A program made the translations under genes and the position numbers. A DNA stretch of 64,000 nt, from assembly GCF_000950575.1 (NCBI RefSeq), contig NZ_CP011005.1:62001-126000 (forward strand). The letters run 5' to 3'. This DNA comes from Psychromicrobium lacuslunae (GTDB lineage Bacteria; Actinomycetota; Actinomycetes; Actinomycetales; Micrococcaceae). The notes beneath the pieces were generated by a model. The model was not told the DNA's origin. It searched no databases and saw nothing but the letters and a program-made list of their open reading frames with translations. Of the stretch, positions 26,678 to 34,968 are shown piece after piece (position 1 is the stretch's first letter; each line of letters opens with the position of its first letter).

Positions 26678-26708
26678 GAGTGCAAGAAATTGTTAGACTA
26701 GACGCTGC

Positions 26709-26785
26709 GCCCCAGTAGCCCAATCGGCAGAGGCAACAGACTTAAAATCTGTTCAGTGTGGGTTCGAGTCCCACCTGGGGTACCA
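26709..26785 (+). tRNA. tRNA-Leu (UAA), short variable loop
   Basis: The 77-nt cloverleaf includes an encoded CCA (26783-26785). Acceptor arm gccccag pairs with ctggggt (one G-U). The D-stem is gcc/ggc, the anticodon stem acaga/tctgt and the T-stem gtggg/cccac. The loop cttaaaa places anticodon TAA at 26743-26745, which reads UUA. The variable region is only 5 nt (26753-26757), unlike the long arm normal for tRNA-Leu. A TAGACT box (26694-26699) may be its -10. Confidence 0.85.
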
Positions 26786-26846
26786 AGGAAGAACTGGGCA
26801 GAAAATGAAACACCGATTCTGCCCAGGCATTCAGTTAGTCTTCGCG

Positions 26847-26872
26847 GTAACCTTAAGCAAGCTTCAGGTTAC
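26847..26872. promoter_or_regulatory. SoxR operator
   Basis: The core CCTTAAGCAAGCTTCAGG (26851-26868) is palindromic at 14 of 18 positions and resembles the SoxR box CCTCAAGTTAACTTGAGG. Outer gtaacct/aggttac arms extend the symmetry. It lies 12 bases before the SoxR start codon. Confidence 0.75.
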
Positions 26873-26883
26873 TAGGGGGAACG

Positions 26884-27339
26884 ATGCCGCTGCGACCGCA
26901 AGATCTGTTGACCGTTGGCGAGGTGTCAAGGCGCACCGGGGTGCCGGTTTCCGCGCTGCACTTCTACGAAAACCAGGGCCTGATTTACGCAGAGCGCACC
27001 TCAGGCAACCAGCGCCGCTATCCGCGCCATATGCTGCGCAGAATATCCCTGGTGCAGGTGGCGAAACGGTTAGGCATTCCACTCGCTGAAGTGGCCGAGG
27101 TTTTCGCTGCTCTTCCGATGGACAGGATTCCGCGGAAGAAGGACTGGGATGTCATTTCTCAACGCTGGAAGCAACACCTTGAGGCGCGACGACAGGAAAT
27201 AGAACGCCTAGAACAGGAACTGACCGGCTGCATTGGCTGTGGCTGCCTGTCGATGAACCGCTGCCGGTTGCTGAACCCGGCCGATGCTTTGGCCGAGGAA
27301 GGCCCAGGTGCGCGGCGTTTGCCGCCATTGGATATCTAA
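26884..27339 (+). CDS. soxR: Redox-sensitive MerR-family regulator SoxR
   Basis: This is a 151-residue MerR-family activator. The winged helix covers residues 10-60 (TVGEVSRRTGVPVSALHFYE), a dimerisation helix follows, and the [2Fe-2S] ligands are C116, C119, C121 and C127 in CIGCGCLSMNRC, the diagnostic SoxR spacing. It responds to redox-active compounds through cluster oxidation. An aggggga site (26874-26880) precedes the ATG. The SoxR box upstream predicts autoregulation; the neighbouring SDR could be part of the response, but it has its own promoter and no SoxR box that I can see. Confidence 0.92.
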   Translation: MPLRPQDLLTVGEVSRRTGVPVSALHFYENQGLIYAERTSGNQRRYPRHMLRRISLVQVAKRLGIPLAEVAEVFAALPMDRIPRKKDWDVISQRWKQHLEARRQEIERLEQELTGCIGCGCLSMNRCRLLNPADALAEEGPGARRLPPLDI

Positions 27340-27429
27340 GTTCGGGCTGGGGATAGGTGGGCTGGCGTGAGCCGAGATGCTGTGGCTGTCAGCCATCCCG
27401 TCCCGACCCAGTCAAGCGAACATGATTGG

Positions 27430-27442
27430 TAGCCTGAGTTCA
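27430..27442 (+). promoter_or_regulatory. -10 box of leaderless SDR gene
   Basis: TAGCCT at 27430-27435 ends 6 nt before ATG 27442. Confidence 0.45.
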
Positions 27443-28317
27443 TGAGTAACCCTGTCAACCGCCCGTTGCTCGGCCGCAATATTCTGATTACCGGCGTCTC
27501 ACGGCGGCGCGGTATCGGCTTTGCAATCGCTCGACGGCTTGCCGAGCAGGGGGCCAGTCTTTTTATTCAGCACTTCAGCCCGCATGATCTTGAGCAGCCC
27601 ACCGGTGGCGACAATGTGGCTGAACTAATAGCGGAATTGCGCACCGCTCAAGCGCCAACGGCGGGTTTCGGTGACCTCTCTTTGGATTTGGGTGTGCCCA
27701 GCGCCGCCGAGGAACTTATCGGCGCTGCCTCGACCGCGCTGGGCCGATTGGATACCCTGATCTGCAACCACGCTCGCAGCGGCGGTGACGGTTCAATCTT
27801 TGAAATGACAGCCGAGGCGCTCGACTCGCATTGGTCCGTCAACGCCCGCTCCACGCTATTGTTGACCAAGTTCTTTGCCGAGCAATTCAGACCGCAAGAG
27901 TTGCGGCACAGCCAGCCCGGGGTAAAGCAGCAACAGCTTCCACAGGACGAGTTCGATACCGCTCGGGTGATCTGGATGACCTCGGGGCAGCTGGACGGTC
28001 CCATGCCGGCAGAGGTCGCCTACGCTGCGTCCAAGGCTGCGCTGGCCGGGGCGACTAGCACGGTCGCCAGCGAGTTGTTAAGCCGTGGAATACTTCTCAA
28101 CACCGTCAATCCTGGGCCGGTGAATACCGGGTACATGGACCCGGAAACTACTGACCGGCCGCTTGAGGCCTTGCAGCAGGTGCTGCAGAAACTGCCCTTC
28201 GGGCGCTTCGGTGCCCCGGATGATCCAGCCCGGCTAATCTCTTGGCTGATTAGCGATGAAGCGCGCTGGGTGGTAGGGCAAGTACTCACCAGCGACGGCG
28301 GATTCCGTCTGGTTTAG
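27442..28317 (+). CDS. Short-chain dehydrogenase/reductase (SDR)
   Basis: This is a 291-residue classical SDR, related to 3-oxoacyl-ACP reductase. The cofactor motif TGVSRRRGIG has a basic RRR insert, suggesting NADPH preference. CNHA replaces the usual NNAG, MTSGQLDG supplies the catalytic Ser region, and YAASK the Tyr/Lys pair. NPGPVNTGYMD follows. An insert around residues 150-170 (Gln-rich) makes it longer than the usual 250 residues. The substrate is not known. Confidence 0.85.
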   Translation: MSNPVNRPLLGRNILITGVSRRRGIGFAIARRLAEQGASLFIQHFSPHDLEQPTGGDNVAELIAELRTAQAPTAGFGDLSLDLGVPSAAEELIGAASTALGRLDTLICNHARSGGDGSIFEMTAEALDSHWSVNARSTLLLTKFFAEQFRPQELRHSQPGVKQQQLPQDEFDTARVIWMTSGQLDGPMPAEVAYAASKAALAGATSTVASELLSRGILLNTVNPGPVNTGYMDPETTDRPLEALQQVLQKLPFGRFGAPDDPARLISWLISDEARWVVGQVLTSDGGFRLV

Positions 28318-28447
28318 TCAGCAAAGACTGGGCAAGTTGCGCCGAAACAGGCCAAAGCTTGACCGGATTGTAAGGAACTTTCAGCCTTCGCGGGACGTGT
28401 AGTTGTTAGGCTTGATTAATCACTCGCCCAAGAAAAGAGGACGAACC

Positions 28448-29338
28448 ATGGCATTCGGTGGAAACCCGGTATTTGCCAATAATAAGAACTTCAGCAATAA
28501 GCCGCCGCAATTCCAGGGTGCGCCGCCGCAGCTCTACCCACAGGGCTACCCGGGTGCTCCGACGCAAGGCGGCTACGCTCAAACTGGCTATGCTCAGCCC
28601 GGCCAGCAGTACTCGCCTGAGCAGCTGCAGCAGATGTACAACCAGCCGCCGGCATCTCAGTCCCAGATGGGGCGGATGAGCTTCGATGACGTCATCATTA
28701 AGACGGTGGCAACGCTCGCTCTGGTCATCGTCGGTGCAGCCATCGGCTGGTTTGTGCCGGCACTGATGATCCCGGGGGCGATCGTCGGCCTGGTGCTCGG
28801 CTTGGTGAACTCTTTCAAACGCGAACCGTCCAAGATCCTGATTTTGAGCTATGCGCTCTTCGAAGGCTTCTTCCTCGGCGGCTTCTCCGGCTTCCTTGAA
28901 AAGCTGTACTCGGGCATCGTGATTCAAGCGGTGCTAGGCACCCTGATTGTCTTCGCGCTGACCCTGGTGCTCTACCGGAGCGGCAAGTTCCGGGCGACCC
29001 CCAAGATGACCCGATTCTTTATGATCGCGCTCGGCGGTTACGCCCTCTTCTCGCTGGTGAACTTCGGCATCATGCTGTTCGGTGGAATGGCTGGCAATCC
29101 TTGGGGGATGCGCAGCATTCATATCTTCGGCATTCCGCTCGGCGTGATCATCGGCATCGTCGCGATTGGTCTAGCGGCCTTCTCGCTGATTCTGGACTTC
29201 ACCTCGATCGATCAGGGCGTCAAGAATGGGTTACCGGCAAAGTACTCCTGGTCCGCCGCTTTCGGGCTGACCGTAACCTTGGTCTGGCTATACGTTGAGA
29301 TCCTGCGACTGCTAGCAATATTACGAGGTAACGACTAG
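28448..29338 (+). CDS. Bax inhibitor-1/YccA-family membrane protein
   Basis: This is a 296-residue protein with a Gln/Pro/Tyr-rich cytoplasmic N-terminus (about 75 residues) and seven hydrophobic segments (for example TLALVIVGAAIGWFVPALM and ILILSYALFEGFFLGGFSG). The order matches the Bax1-I family, whose bacterial member YetJ is a pH-gated calcium leak channel. The role here is unproven. An aaaagagg site (28433-28440) supports ATG 28448; the frame opens earlier at 28403. A strong terminator follows. Confidence 0.86.
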   Translation: MAFGGNPVFANNKNFSNKPPQFQGAPPQLYPQGYPGAPTQGGYAQTGYAQPGQQYSPEQLQQMYNQPPASQSQMGRMSFDDVIIKTVATLALVIVGAAIGWFVPALMIPGAIVGLVLGLVNSFKREPSKILILSYALFEGFFLGGFSGFLEKLYSGIVIQAVLGTLIVFALTLVLYRSGKFRATPKMTRFFMIALGGYALFSLVNFGIMLFGGMAGNPWGMRSIHIFGIPLGVIIGIVAIGLAAFSLILDFTSIDQGVKNGLPAKYSWSAAFGLTVTLVWLYVEILRLLAILRGND

Positions 29339-29362
29339 GGCCGAACCGCCCAAAGAACGACC

Positions 29363-29402
29363 GTGAGAGGCCCCGCTCAGACAACTGAGCGGGGCCTCTC
29401 AC
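29363..29402. terminator. Bidirectional terminator between Bax1-I and galK
   Basis: A perfect 18-bp stem (29363-29380 / 29385-29402) with an acaa loop is followed by ttt. It lies between convergent genes. Confidence 0.85.
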
Positions 29403-29406
29403 TTTG

Positions 29407-29463
29407 GCTTAGCTGCTCGGTTCAGCTGCTCGGTTTGACTGCTCGGCTTAGCAGTTCGGGACG
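29407..29463. repeat. 13-bp tandem repeat at galK 3' end
   Basis: Four imperfect 13-bp units based on gctgctcggtt follow each other at about 29412, 29425, 29438 and 29451. The last overlaps the galK stop codon and final codons. Confidence 0.55.
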
Positions 29464-30593
29464 ATGATCCGTTGGGCACCAGGGCCGGGAAGCACAGTGA
29501 AAAGATCTGGCTCGCCAAATCCGGCGTCCGCAAAAGCTTGTAGTAAGGCCTGCCGAATCCCCACCTCGCGGTGTTGTGGGATCAGAGCAATAGCAGAACC
29601 GCCGAAGCCACCACCGGTCATCCTCGCCCCCAACGCACCGTGCTGCTGAGCAGTCTGCACGGCCAAGTCGAGTTCGGCAGAAGAGATCTCGAAGTCGTCC
29701 CGCATCGATAGGTGGCTGCTATTGAGTAGCTCCCCAATTGCCTCGGGACCGGTTTCGGCCAAGCTCGCGACAACCTTGAGCACCCGGGCGTTCTCGGTGA
29801 CGATATGTCGAACCCGCCTGAAGGTCTCCTGATCCAATCGCGTTTCGATCTGAGTCAACTGCTCGACCCCCAGTTCGCGCAGCGAAGATACCCCGAGCTG
29901 TTCGGCGGCACGTTCGCAAGAGGCACGACGGTCAGCGTAGCCGCCATCGGCATGGGCGTGTGAGACTTTGGTGTCTATTACCAACATAGAGAGGCCAGAA
30001 GCCGGTAGATCCAGTGGCACCAGGCGCGATTCGCGGCTCAGACAGTCAAGGAAGACCGCCTTGCCCTCGGCGGCGAGTAGGGAAGCGGATTGGTCCAGAA
30101 TCCCGGTCGGTGCGCCTACCACCTCATTCTCCGCCCGCTGACCCACCAGAACCAGCTCCTCGCGGCTCAGCCCGCCACCGAGCAAATCATTGAGAGCCAA
30201 GGCGACTGCGGATTCGATCGCAGCCGAGGAGGACAAGCCCGCTCCGCTGGGCACTGTTGAATCCAGTAACAGTTCAAAGCCCGGAAGGGACAAACCTTCC
30301 TGTTGAAGGACCCAGGCCACCCCTAAGACGTAGGCCGACCAGCCGGTCGCCTCCGCCAAGCGGTCAACCGAGGTCTGTACCGCCTCCGCTCGGCTATCGA
30401 GTGAGTGAAGCAAAATCCGCTGGTCGGTACGCAGCCGCAGCGCGACGCTGGCCTGCCGATCAATGGCGAATGGCAACACGAAACCCTTGTTGTAATCGGT
30501 ATGTTCACCGATCAGGTTGACCCGACCCGGGGCCTGCCAGAGGCCATCTGGGGCGGTTCCAAAGATCTTCTGGAACTCCTGAAGAATCCTCAT
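29448..30593 (-). CDS. galK: Galactokinase
   Basis: This enzyme phosphorylates galactose at C1 (Leloir pathway). It is a 381-residue GHMP kinase with the galactokinase signature GRVNLIGEHTDYN, the ATP motif VPSGAGLSSSAAIE and the third motif MTGGGFGGSAIALI. It follows galT with a 4-base ATGA overlap, so the two are translationally coupled. No galE is nearby. Confidence 0.95.
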   Translation of the reverse strand: MRILQEFQKIFGTAPDGLWQAPGRVNLIGEHTDYNKGFVLPFAIDRQASVALRLRTDQRILLHSLDSRAEAVQTSVDRLAEATGWSAYVLGVAWVLQQEGLSLPGFELLLDSTVPSGAGLSSSAAIESAVALALNDLLGGGLSREELVLVGQRAENEVVGAPTGILDQSASLLAAEGKAVFLDCLSRESRLVPLDLPASGLSMLVIDTKVSHAHADGGYADRRASCERAAEQLGVSSLRELGVEQLTQIETRLDQETFRRVRHIVTENARVLKVVASLAETGPEAIGELLNSSHLSMRDDFEISSAELDLAVQTAQQHGALGARMTGGGFGGSAIALIPQHREVGIRQALLQAFADAGFGEPDLFTVLPGPGAQRIIVPNC

Positions 30594-31678
30594 AACGCGG
30601 CCTCCCTCAGCGTCTTTGCTATCTGCTCAGGGGAGCTGTCATTAATAAAAGCCCCCATCGCGGCTTCGCTGCCGGCCAAATACTTCAACTTATCCGCGGC
30701 CCGCCGCGGAGAGGTGATTTGAAGATGCAATCTGCTCGTGGCGCGTAAGTTCGGTTCTAACGGTGCCTGATGCCAGGCCGCAATGTAAGGGGTGGGCGAG
30801 TCGTAAACCAGGTCGAGCCGATGCAGCAGATCGACACTGAGCGGAGCTAGTTCCTCGAGTTCTTGATCGTTGAGTTCGCTGAGGTCCGCTACCTGGCGAT
30901 GCGGGGTGAGGTGAATTTCCAGCGGCCAGTGTGCGGCGAAGGGCACATAAGCGCTGAAGTGTTGACCCTGGTAGATCATCCGATCGGCAGCATCTTGTTC
31001 CGATCGTAAAACGTCGGCCAGCAAGTACCTTCCGGTTTGCTGATGGTGTTGAAGAGCCTGCTTCGCCATCACCTCGGCGCGCGGCGTCAGGTAGGGGTAG
31101 GCGTAAATCTGACCGTGTGGATGGTGAAGCGTGACGCCAATATCCTTCCCCCGATTCTCAAAGGCGAAGACTTGCTTGATGCCGGGCAGTTCGTTGAGGA
31201 AGCCGGTGCGCTGGGCCAGAGCTGAGAGCACTGTATGCGCTCGTTCGGCACTCAGGGTACCGAAAGAACCCTGGTGTTCACTGCTGAACGCCACCACTTC
31301 GCATCGGCCGAAAGCTGTGCTGAGCGTTCCCCAGCCGGGGCTCTCCGGCGCTTCGCCGAGTGCTGGACCCAAAGAAGGGAATCGGTTTTCAAAGACCGCG
31401 ACGTCATAGTCGGAAGCTGGAATCTCGGAAGGGTTTTCGGCAGTGCTAGGGCACAGCGGGCATTGATTAGCTGGCGGTAAATAGGTGCGGCTGCCGCGGT
31501 GTTGGGCGATCGCAACCCAATCTCCGGTCAGGGCGTCATAACGAATTTGCCCGGTGTCAGCATCCCGCCGACGCTCGAGTGGCCTGGTGTCGGTATCTTC
31601 CCGGTTTTGAGCGGTTTCATCGAAATACAGCAGCTCGCGGCCGTCGGCCAGTCGAGTGCTAGTAATTAACGGTTTCAT
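30590..31678 (-). CDS. galT: Galactose-1-phosphate uridylyltransferase
   Basis: This enzyme exchanges UMP between UDP-glucose and galactose-1-phosphate. It is 362 residues. The active-site motif HPHGQ carries the nucleophilic His, zinc-site CPLC lies near residue 74, and FENRGKDIG matches the family. It is the first gene of galTK and diverges from the aldose epimerase gene across a 224-bp region. Confidence 0.93.
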   Translation of the reverse strand: MKPLITSTRLADGRELLYFDETAQNREDTDTRPLERRRDADTGQIRYDALTGDWVAIAQHRGSRTYLPPANQCPLCPSTAENPSEIPASDYDVAVFENRFPSLGPALGEAPESPGWGTLSTAFGRCEVVAFSSEHQGSFGTLSAERAHTVLSALAQRTGFLNELPGIKQVFAFENRGKDIGVTLHHPHGQIYAYPYLTPRAEVMAKQALQHHQQTGRYLLADVLRSEQDAADRMIYQGQHFSAYVPFAAHWPLEIHLTPHRQVADLSELNDQELEELAPLSVDLLHRLDLVYDSPTPYIAAWHQAPLEPNLRATSRLHLQITSPRRAADKLKYLAGSEAAMGAFINDSSPEQIAKTLREAAL

Positions 31679-31840
31679 GCTTGGCTCATGCCGTTCGGCA
31701 ACTGGGCTGCGGCGTTATTGGGTCCCCAGCCGGGTCTGAGGTCGATACCAGGCATTGACCTCCTCGGCCGATCTGCCCTGGCCTGCGCAGCACGGGAGCG
31801 GTCAATAGACAGCGGCATGAACATGGCACCCTCGCTAAAT

Positions 31841-31856
31841 TTTGAACTTATTCAAA
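31841..31856. promoter_or_regulatory. Operator-like inverted repeat in gal region
   Basis: TTTGAACTTATTCAAA is a perfect 6-4-6 inverted repeat in the AT-rich stretch between divergent galT and the epimerase gene. It may bind a sugar-responsive repressor. No regulator gene is adjacent. Confidence 0.4.
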
Positions 31857-31890
31857 CAAAATATAACAAAAAATATCGTTTAGCTAATGC

Positions 31891-31903
31891 TACCGTGATT
31901 TCA
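31891..31903 (+). promoter_or_regulatory. -10 box of leaderless epimerase gene
   Basis: TACCGT at 31891-31896 ends 6 nt before ATG 31903, with AT-rich DNA upstream. Confidence 0.5.
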
Positions 31904-32793
31904 TGAGTGAGTTCATCAGCCTCCGCAGCGGCTCCGCACGGGCAATTATTGCGCCATTGGCGGCGGCGTTACGAAGCTATAGCCGTGACGGTGCCGATCT
32001 GGTCGAAGCTAATCTCGATCCGGTGGCGCCCGGTGGCTCAGGTCTGACTTTGGCGCCCTGGCCAAATCGGATCGCGGAGGGGCGCTGGGTGCTTGAGGGC
32101 GAGGTGCAACAGCTCGATATCACTGAGGTTTCCCGTGGAAACGCCATTCATGGCCTGCTGCGTAATACCGGCTATGCCGTCGAATCGCGGTCCGAGAGTG
32201 AAGTTCGCCTGGTGGCGACGATTTACCCACAGCACGGCTATCCCTTTCAGCTCACGCATCGAGTGAGCTATCGACTTGAGCCCGACGAGTCGCTGCGGGT
32301 TTCGCAAAGCTTGCACAATGATTCGCAGCTCGCTGCCCCCGTGGCGCTGGGCGCCCATCCCTATTTGAGAATTGCCGAGCTGCCCACCGAGGAACTCAGA
32401 CTGAGCGTCCAGGCCGGGACTGAGCTCCTCGTCGATGAGAAAATGATCCCCATCGAGCCTGCTTCGGTATCAGCAGATTCCGATTTGCGTCGCGGTAGGA
32501 GGGTGGCGGAATTGGAGATGGATCGCAGTTACACCGATCTGGCGTTCGCCCCGGATGGCCTCGCCCGGCATACCCTCAGCGCGCCTGACGGGCGCTCGGT
32601 GACGCTCTGGCAAGATAAAGCATGCCAATATGTGCATATATATGTCTCGACCGGATTCCCTGGCCGGAATAAGGCGGTGGCGATTGAACCAATGAGCGCT
32701 CCTGCCAATAGTTTCAATAGTGCTCGTGGGCTGCACTGGCTGTCTCCGGGAGAAGAATTTGCTATTGAATGGGGCATCGAATCAGTGCTCTAG
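31903..32793 (+). CDS. Aldose 1-epimerase family protein
   Basis: This is a 296-residue beta-sandwich mutarotase (GalM/YihR-like). The family motifs APWPNRI, GNAIHGLLRN, LGAHPYL and DRSYTDLAF are present, and the late EPMSAPANSFN near residue 265 contains the catalytic Glu region. It interconverts alpha and beta sugar anomers; galactose is suggested by the divergent galTK operon. Confidence 0.85.
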   Translation: MSEFISLRSGSARAIIAPLAAALRSYSRDGADLVEANLDPVAPGGSGLTLAPWPNRIAEGRWVLEGEVQQLDITEVSRGNAIHGLLRNTGYAVESRSESEVRLVATIYPQHGYPFQLTHRVSYRLEPDESLRVSQSLHNDSQLAAPVALGAHPYLRIAELPTEELRLSVQAGTELLVDEKMIPIEPASVSADSDLRRGRRVAELEMDRSYTDLAFAPDGLARHTLSAPDGRSVTLWQDKACQYVHIYVSTGFPGRNKAVAIEPMSAPANSFNSARGLHWLSPGEEFAIEWGIESVL

Positions 32794-32913
32794 AGCTCGG
32801 TGCGTTCTATTAAGCGAGCAGATTTCGCAATTAATGCCGACTGCGGAATGATGTGACTCAGTACGGCCCGTGGTCAATGACGGTTCGACGATCGCACGGA
32901 AAGAGCAAACAGA

Positions 32914-34173
32914 GTGAACTCCACAACAGCGCTCCCGCAGCTTCCAGTCAATCTTGAGGATATCCGCCAAGCCCAGCAGTTGCTCGCTGGGATTGCCGAG
33001 CGGACCCCGGTGGAGAGCTCCCGTGCGCTGTCTCGAATTATTGGCTCAGACGTTTTCTTCAAGTGTGAGAATCTGCAACGCGCTGGCTCCTTCAAAGTCC
33101 GCGGGGCCTACGTTCGGATGGCGCGACTCAGCCCGGAGGAACGCGCCCGGGGGGTGGTGGCAGCTTCCGCAGGCAACCATGCGCAAGGTGTCGCGGTGGC
33201 TGCCAAAGCACTCGGCATCCAAGCTCGGATCTATATGCCGCTCGGCGTAGCACTGCCAAAATTGGCGGCAACCCGTGGTCACGGTGCCGAGGTGGTGCTG
33301 CACGGGGTGAACGTTGACGAGGCACTCGCCGAGGCTCAGCATTATGCCGATCAAAGCGGCGCGGTTTTCGTGCATCCGTTCGACAATGTTGATGTCGTGG
33401 CGGGACAGGGCACTATCGGACTTGAGATATTGGACCAGATTCCCGATGTTGACACGGTGGTGATGGGTGTCGGTGGCGGAGGTCTGCTGGCCGGGGTCGC
33501 GGTAGCGATTAAGTCGATGGCCCGTGAGCTGGGGCGTGAGATTCGGATTATTGGGGTGCAAGCGGAAAACGCGGCTGCCTACCCGCCCTCGCTCGCCGCA
33601 GATGCCCTGGTCCCGCTCGCCCGGGTGTCAACGATGGCAGACGGTATTGCGGTCGGCCGACCGGGCCAGATTCCGTTTTCCATTATTAGAGAACTGGTCG
33701 ATGATGTGGTGACGGTGAGTGAGGATTCGCTCGCCCGGGCGCTGATTTTCCTGCTGGAGCGATCCAAAATGGTGGTCGAGCCGGCGGGGGCGGTGGGGGT
33801 TGCGGCATTGCTCGATGGCACCCTCAACACCGCTGGCGCTAAGCCAGGCAGCACGGCGGTGATTTTATCGGGTGGCAATATTGACCCGATGCTGATGCTC
33901 AAGGTCATCCAGCGCGGGCTTTCGGCGGCTGGCCGGTTCATGACGGTGCGAATGCTGTTGGATGACCGGCCTGGTTCACTCGCCACGATTTCCCGGATCA
34001 TCGCTGAATCGGATGCCAATGTCACCGGTGTTGATCACACCAGAGTCGGTGGCTCGATCAGTATGGGCGACGTGTCCATCACGGTAAATATGGAAACCAA
34101 AGGTCACGAACATTGCGAGCAAGTCTTGCTGAACCTGAGAGCCGAGGGCTTCCAGCCCATCGTGGTGCACTGA
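32914..34173 (+). CDS. ilvA: Threonine ammonia-lyase with ACT domain
   Basis: This PLP enzyme deaminates threonine to 2-oxobutanoate. It is 419 residues. K61 in GSFKVRGAYVR is the PLP lysine, SAGNHAQGVA and GVGGGGLLAG bind cofactor phosphate and substrate. The last 75 residues (RMLLDDRPGSLATISRIIAE) form an ACT-like regulatory domain. This arrangement fits the TdcB/short IlvA group. GTG 32914 follows a ggaaagag site (32899-32906). It is not linked to other branched-chain genes here. Confidence 0.9.
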   Translation: MNSTTALPQLPVNLEDIRQAQQLLAGIAERTPVESSRALSRIIGSDVFFKCENLQRAGSFKVRGAYVRMARLSPEERARGVVAASAGNHAQGVAVAAKALGIQARIYMPLGVALPKLAATRGHGAEVVLHGVNVDEALAEAQHYADQSGAVFVHPFDNVDVVAGQGTIGLEILDQIPDVDTVVMGVGGGGLLAGVAVAIKSMARELGREIRIIGVQAENAAAYPPSLAADALVPLARVSTMADGIAVGRPGQIPFSIIRELVDDVVTVSEDSLARALIFLLERSKMVVEPAGAVGVAALLDGTLNTAGAKPGSTAVILSGGNIDPMLMLKVIQRGLSAAGRFMTVRMLLDDRPGSLATISRIIAESDANVTGVDHTRVGGSISMGDVSITVNMETKGHEHCEQVLLNLRAEGFQPIVVH

Positions 34174-34230
34174 GTTCGGCGTTTCAGTAACCGTAGCGAG
34201 GAGTTCCTCGCCAAATAACCGCTTAAATGG

Positions 34231-34265
34231 TGTGTGCTCGCCCGCGAGTAGCGGGCGAGCACACA
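34231..34265. terminator. Bidirectional terminator between ilvA and greA
   Basis: A perfect 15-bp stem (34231-34245 / 34251-34265) with loop gagta separates two convergent genes. Confidence 0.8.
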
Positions 34266-34278
34266 GAGGTCCGATCGG

Positions 34279-34770
34279 CTAGCCCGTATAAGGTTTTGCG
34301 GAGACAATCTCGACTTTAATGTCTTTGCCGTTTGGTGCTGTGTAACTGAGCTTATCGCCCACTTTGTGCCCGTGAATGGCTTCGCCGAGCGGTGATTTTT
34401 CGCTGAAAACATCCAGATCGGTATCGCCTGCTACTTCGCGGCTGCCGAGCAGGAAGGTGGTCTTTTCTCCAGCGATCTTGGCGACAACCAGCATGCCTTG
34501 TTCAACCACACCGTCGTCAGCCGGAGTCTCGCCAACATGAGCATCACGCAGTAGCTCGGTGAGCTGGCGAATCCGCGCCTCGATCTTACCCTGCTCTTCC
34601 TTGGCCGCGTGGTAGCCGCCGTTTTCCTTCAGATCGCCCTCAGAGCGAGCTTGTTCGATCTTCTTGACCACTTCGACGCGAGCAGGCCCGGAAAGCTCCT
34701 CCAGCTCGGCGCTTAGCCGATCGAATGCTTCCTGAGTAAGCCAGGCAGTGGGTGCGCTAGGGGTAGACAC
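34279..34770 (-). CDS. greA: Transcription elongation factor GreA
   Basis: This factor rescues backtracked RNA polymerase by stimulating transcript cleavage. It is 163 residues: an N-terminal coiled coil (AWLTQEAFDRLSAELEEL, GDLKENGGYHAAKEEQGKIE) with the tip acidic residues in the GDLKENGGY loop, then the FKBP-like C-domain (SPLGEAIHGHKVGD). A gaggagga site precedes the GTG start. The leader is about 100 nt long. Confidence 0.95.
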   Translation of the reverse strand: MSTPSAPTAWLTQEAFDRLSAELEELSGPARVEVVKKIEQARSEGDLKENGGYHAAKEEQGKIEARIRQLTELLRDAHVGETPADDGVVEQGMLVVAKIAGEKTTFLLGSREVAGDTDLDVFSEKSPLGEAIHGHKVGDKLSYTAPNGKDIKVEIVSAKPYTG

Positions 34771-34875
34771 GGGTGTCCTCCTCGTAGTTTGACAAGCAAA
34801 GACCCCGCCTGCCGTGGCCTCCGAACCAGTCCAATGCCGTCAAGAAGCCGTCAAGCGGGGTAAAGATAATTCACC

Positions 34876-34904
34876 AGTGTAGTCAAGACGTTGGAATAAC
34901 CCAA
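34876..34904 (-). promoter_or_regulatory. greA promoter
   Basis: On the minus strand, -35 TTGGGT (34899-34904) and -10 TACACT (34876-34881) are 17 nt apart. The resulting leader contains a closing stem accccgc / gcggggt (34802-34808 with 34855-34861). Confidence 0.55.
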
Positions 34905-34968
34905 GGAGTGTTCGCGCTAAGCGTGGCATTGTGTCCGAAAAGCAATCTCGCGATGGCGAATGCGAGGG

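Noticed and set aside
31688-31906. 72-residue plus-strand frame between galT and the epimerase
   Set aside because: It has no ribosome site, its composition changes sharply across the AT-rich part, and it overlaps the likely operator and promoter.
34802-34861. Intrinsic terminator inside the greA leader
   Set aside because: The 7-bp arms are 46 nt apart and have no T-tract; it is at most a closing stem.
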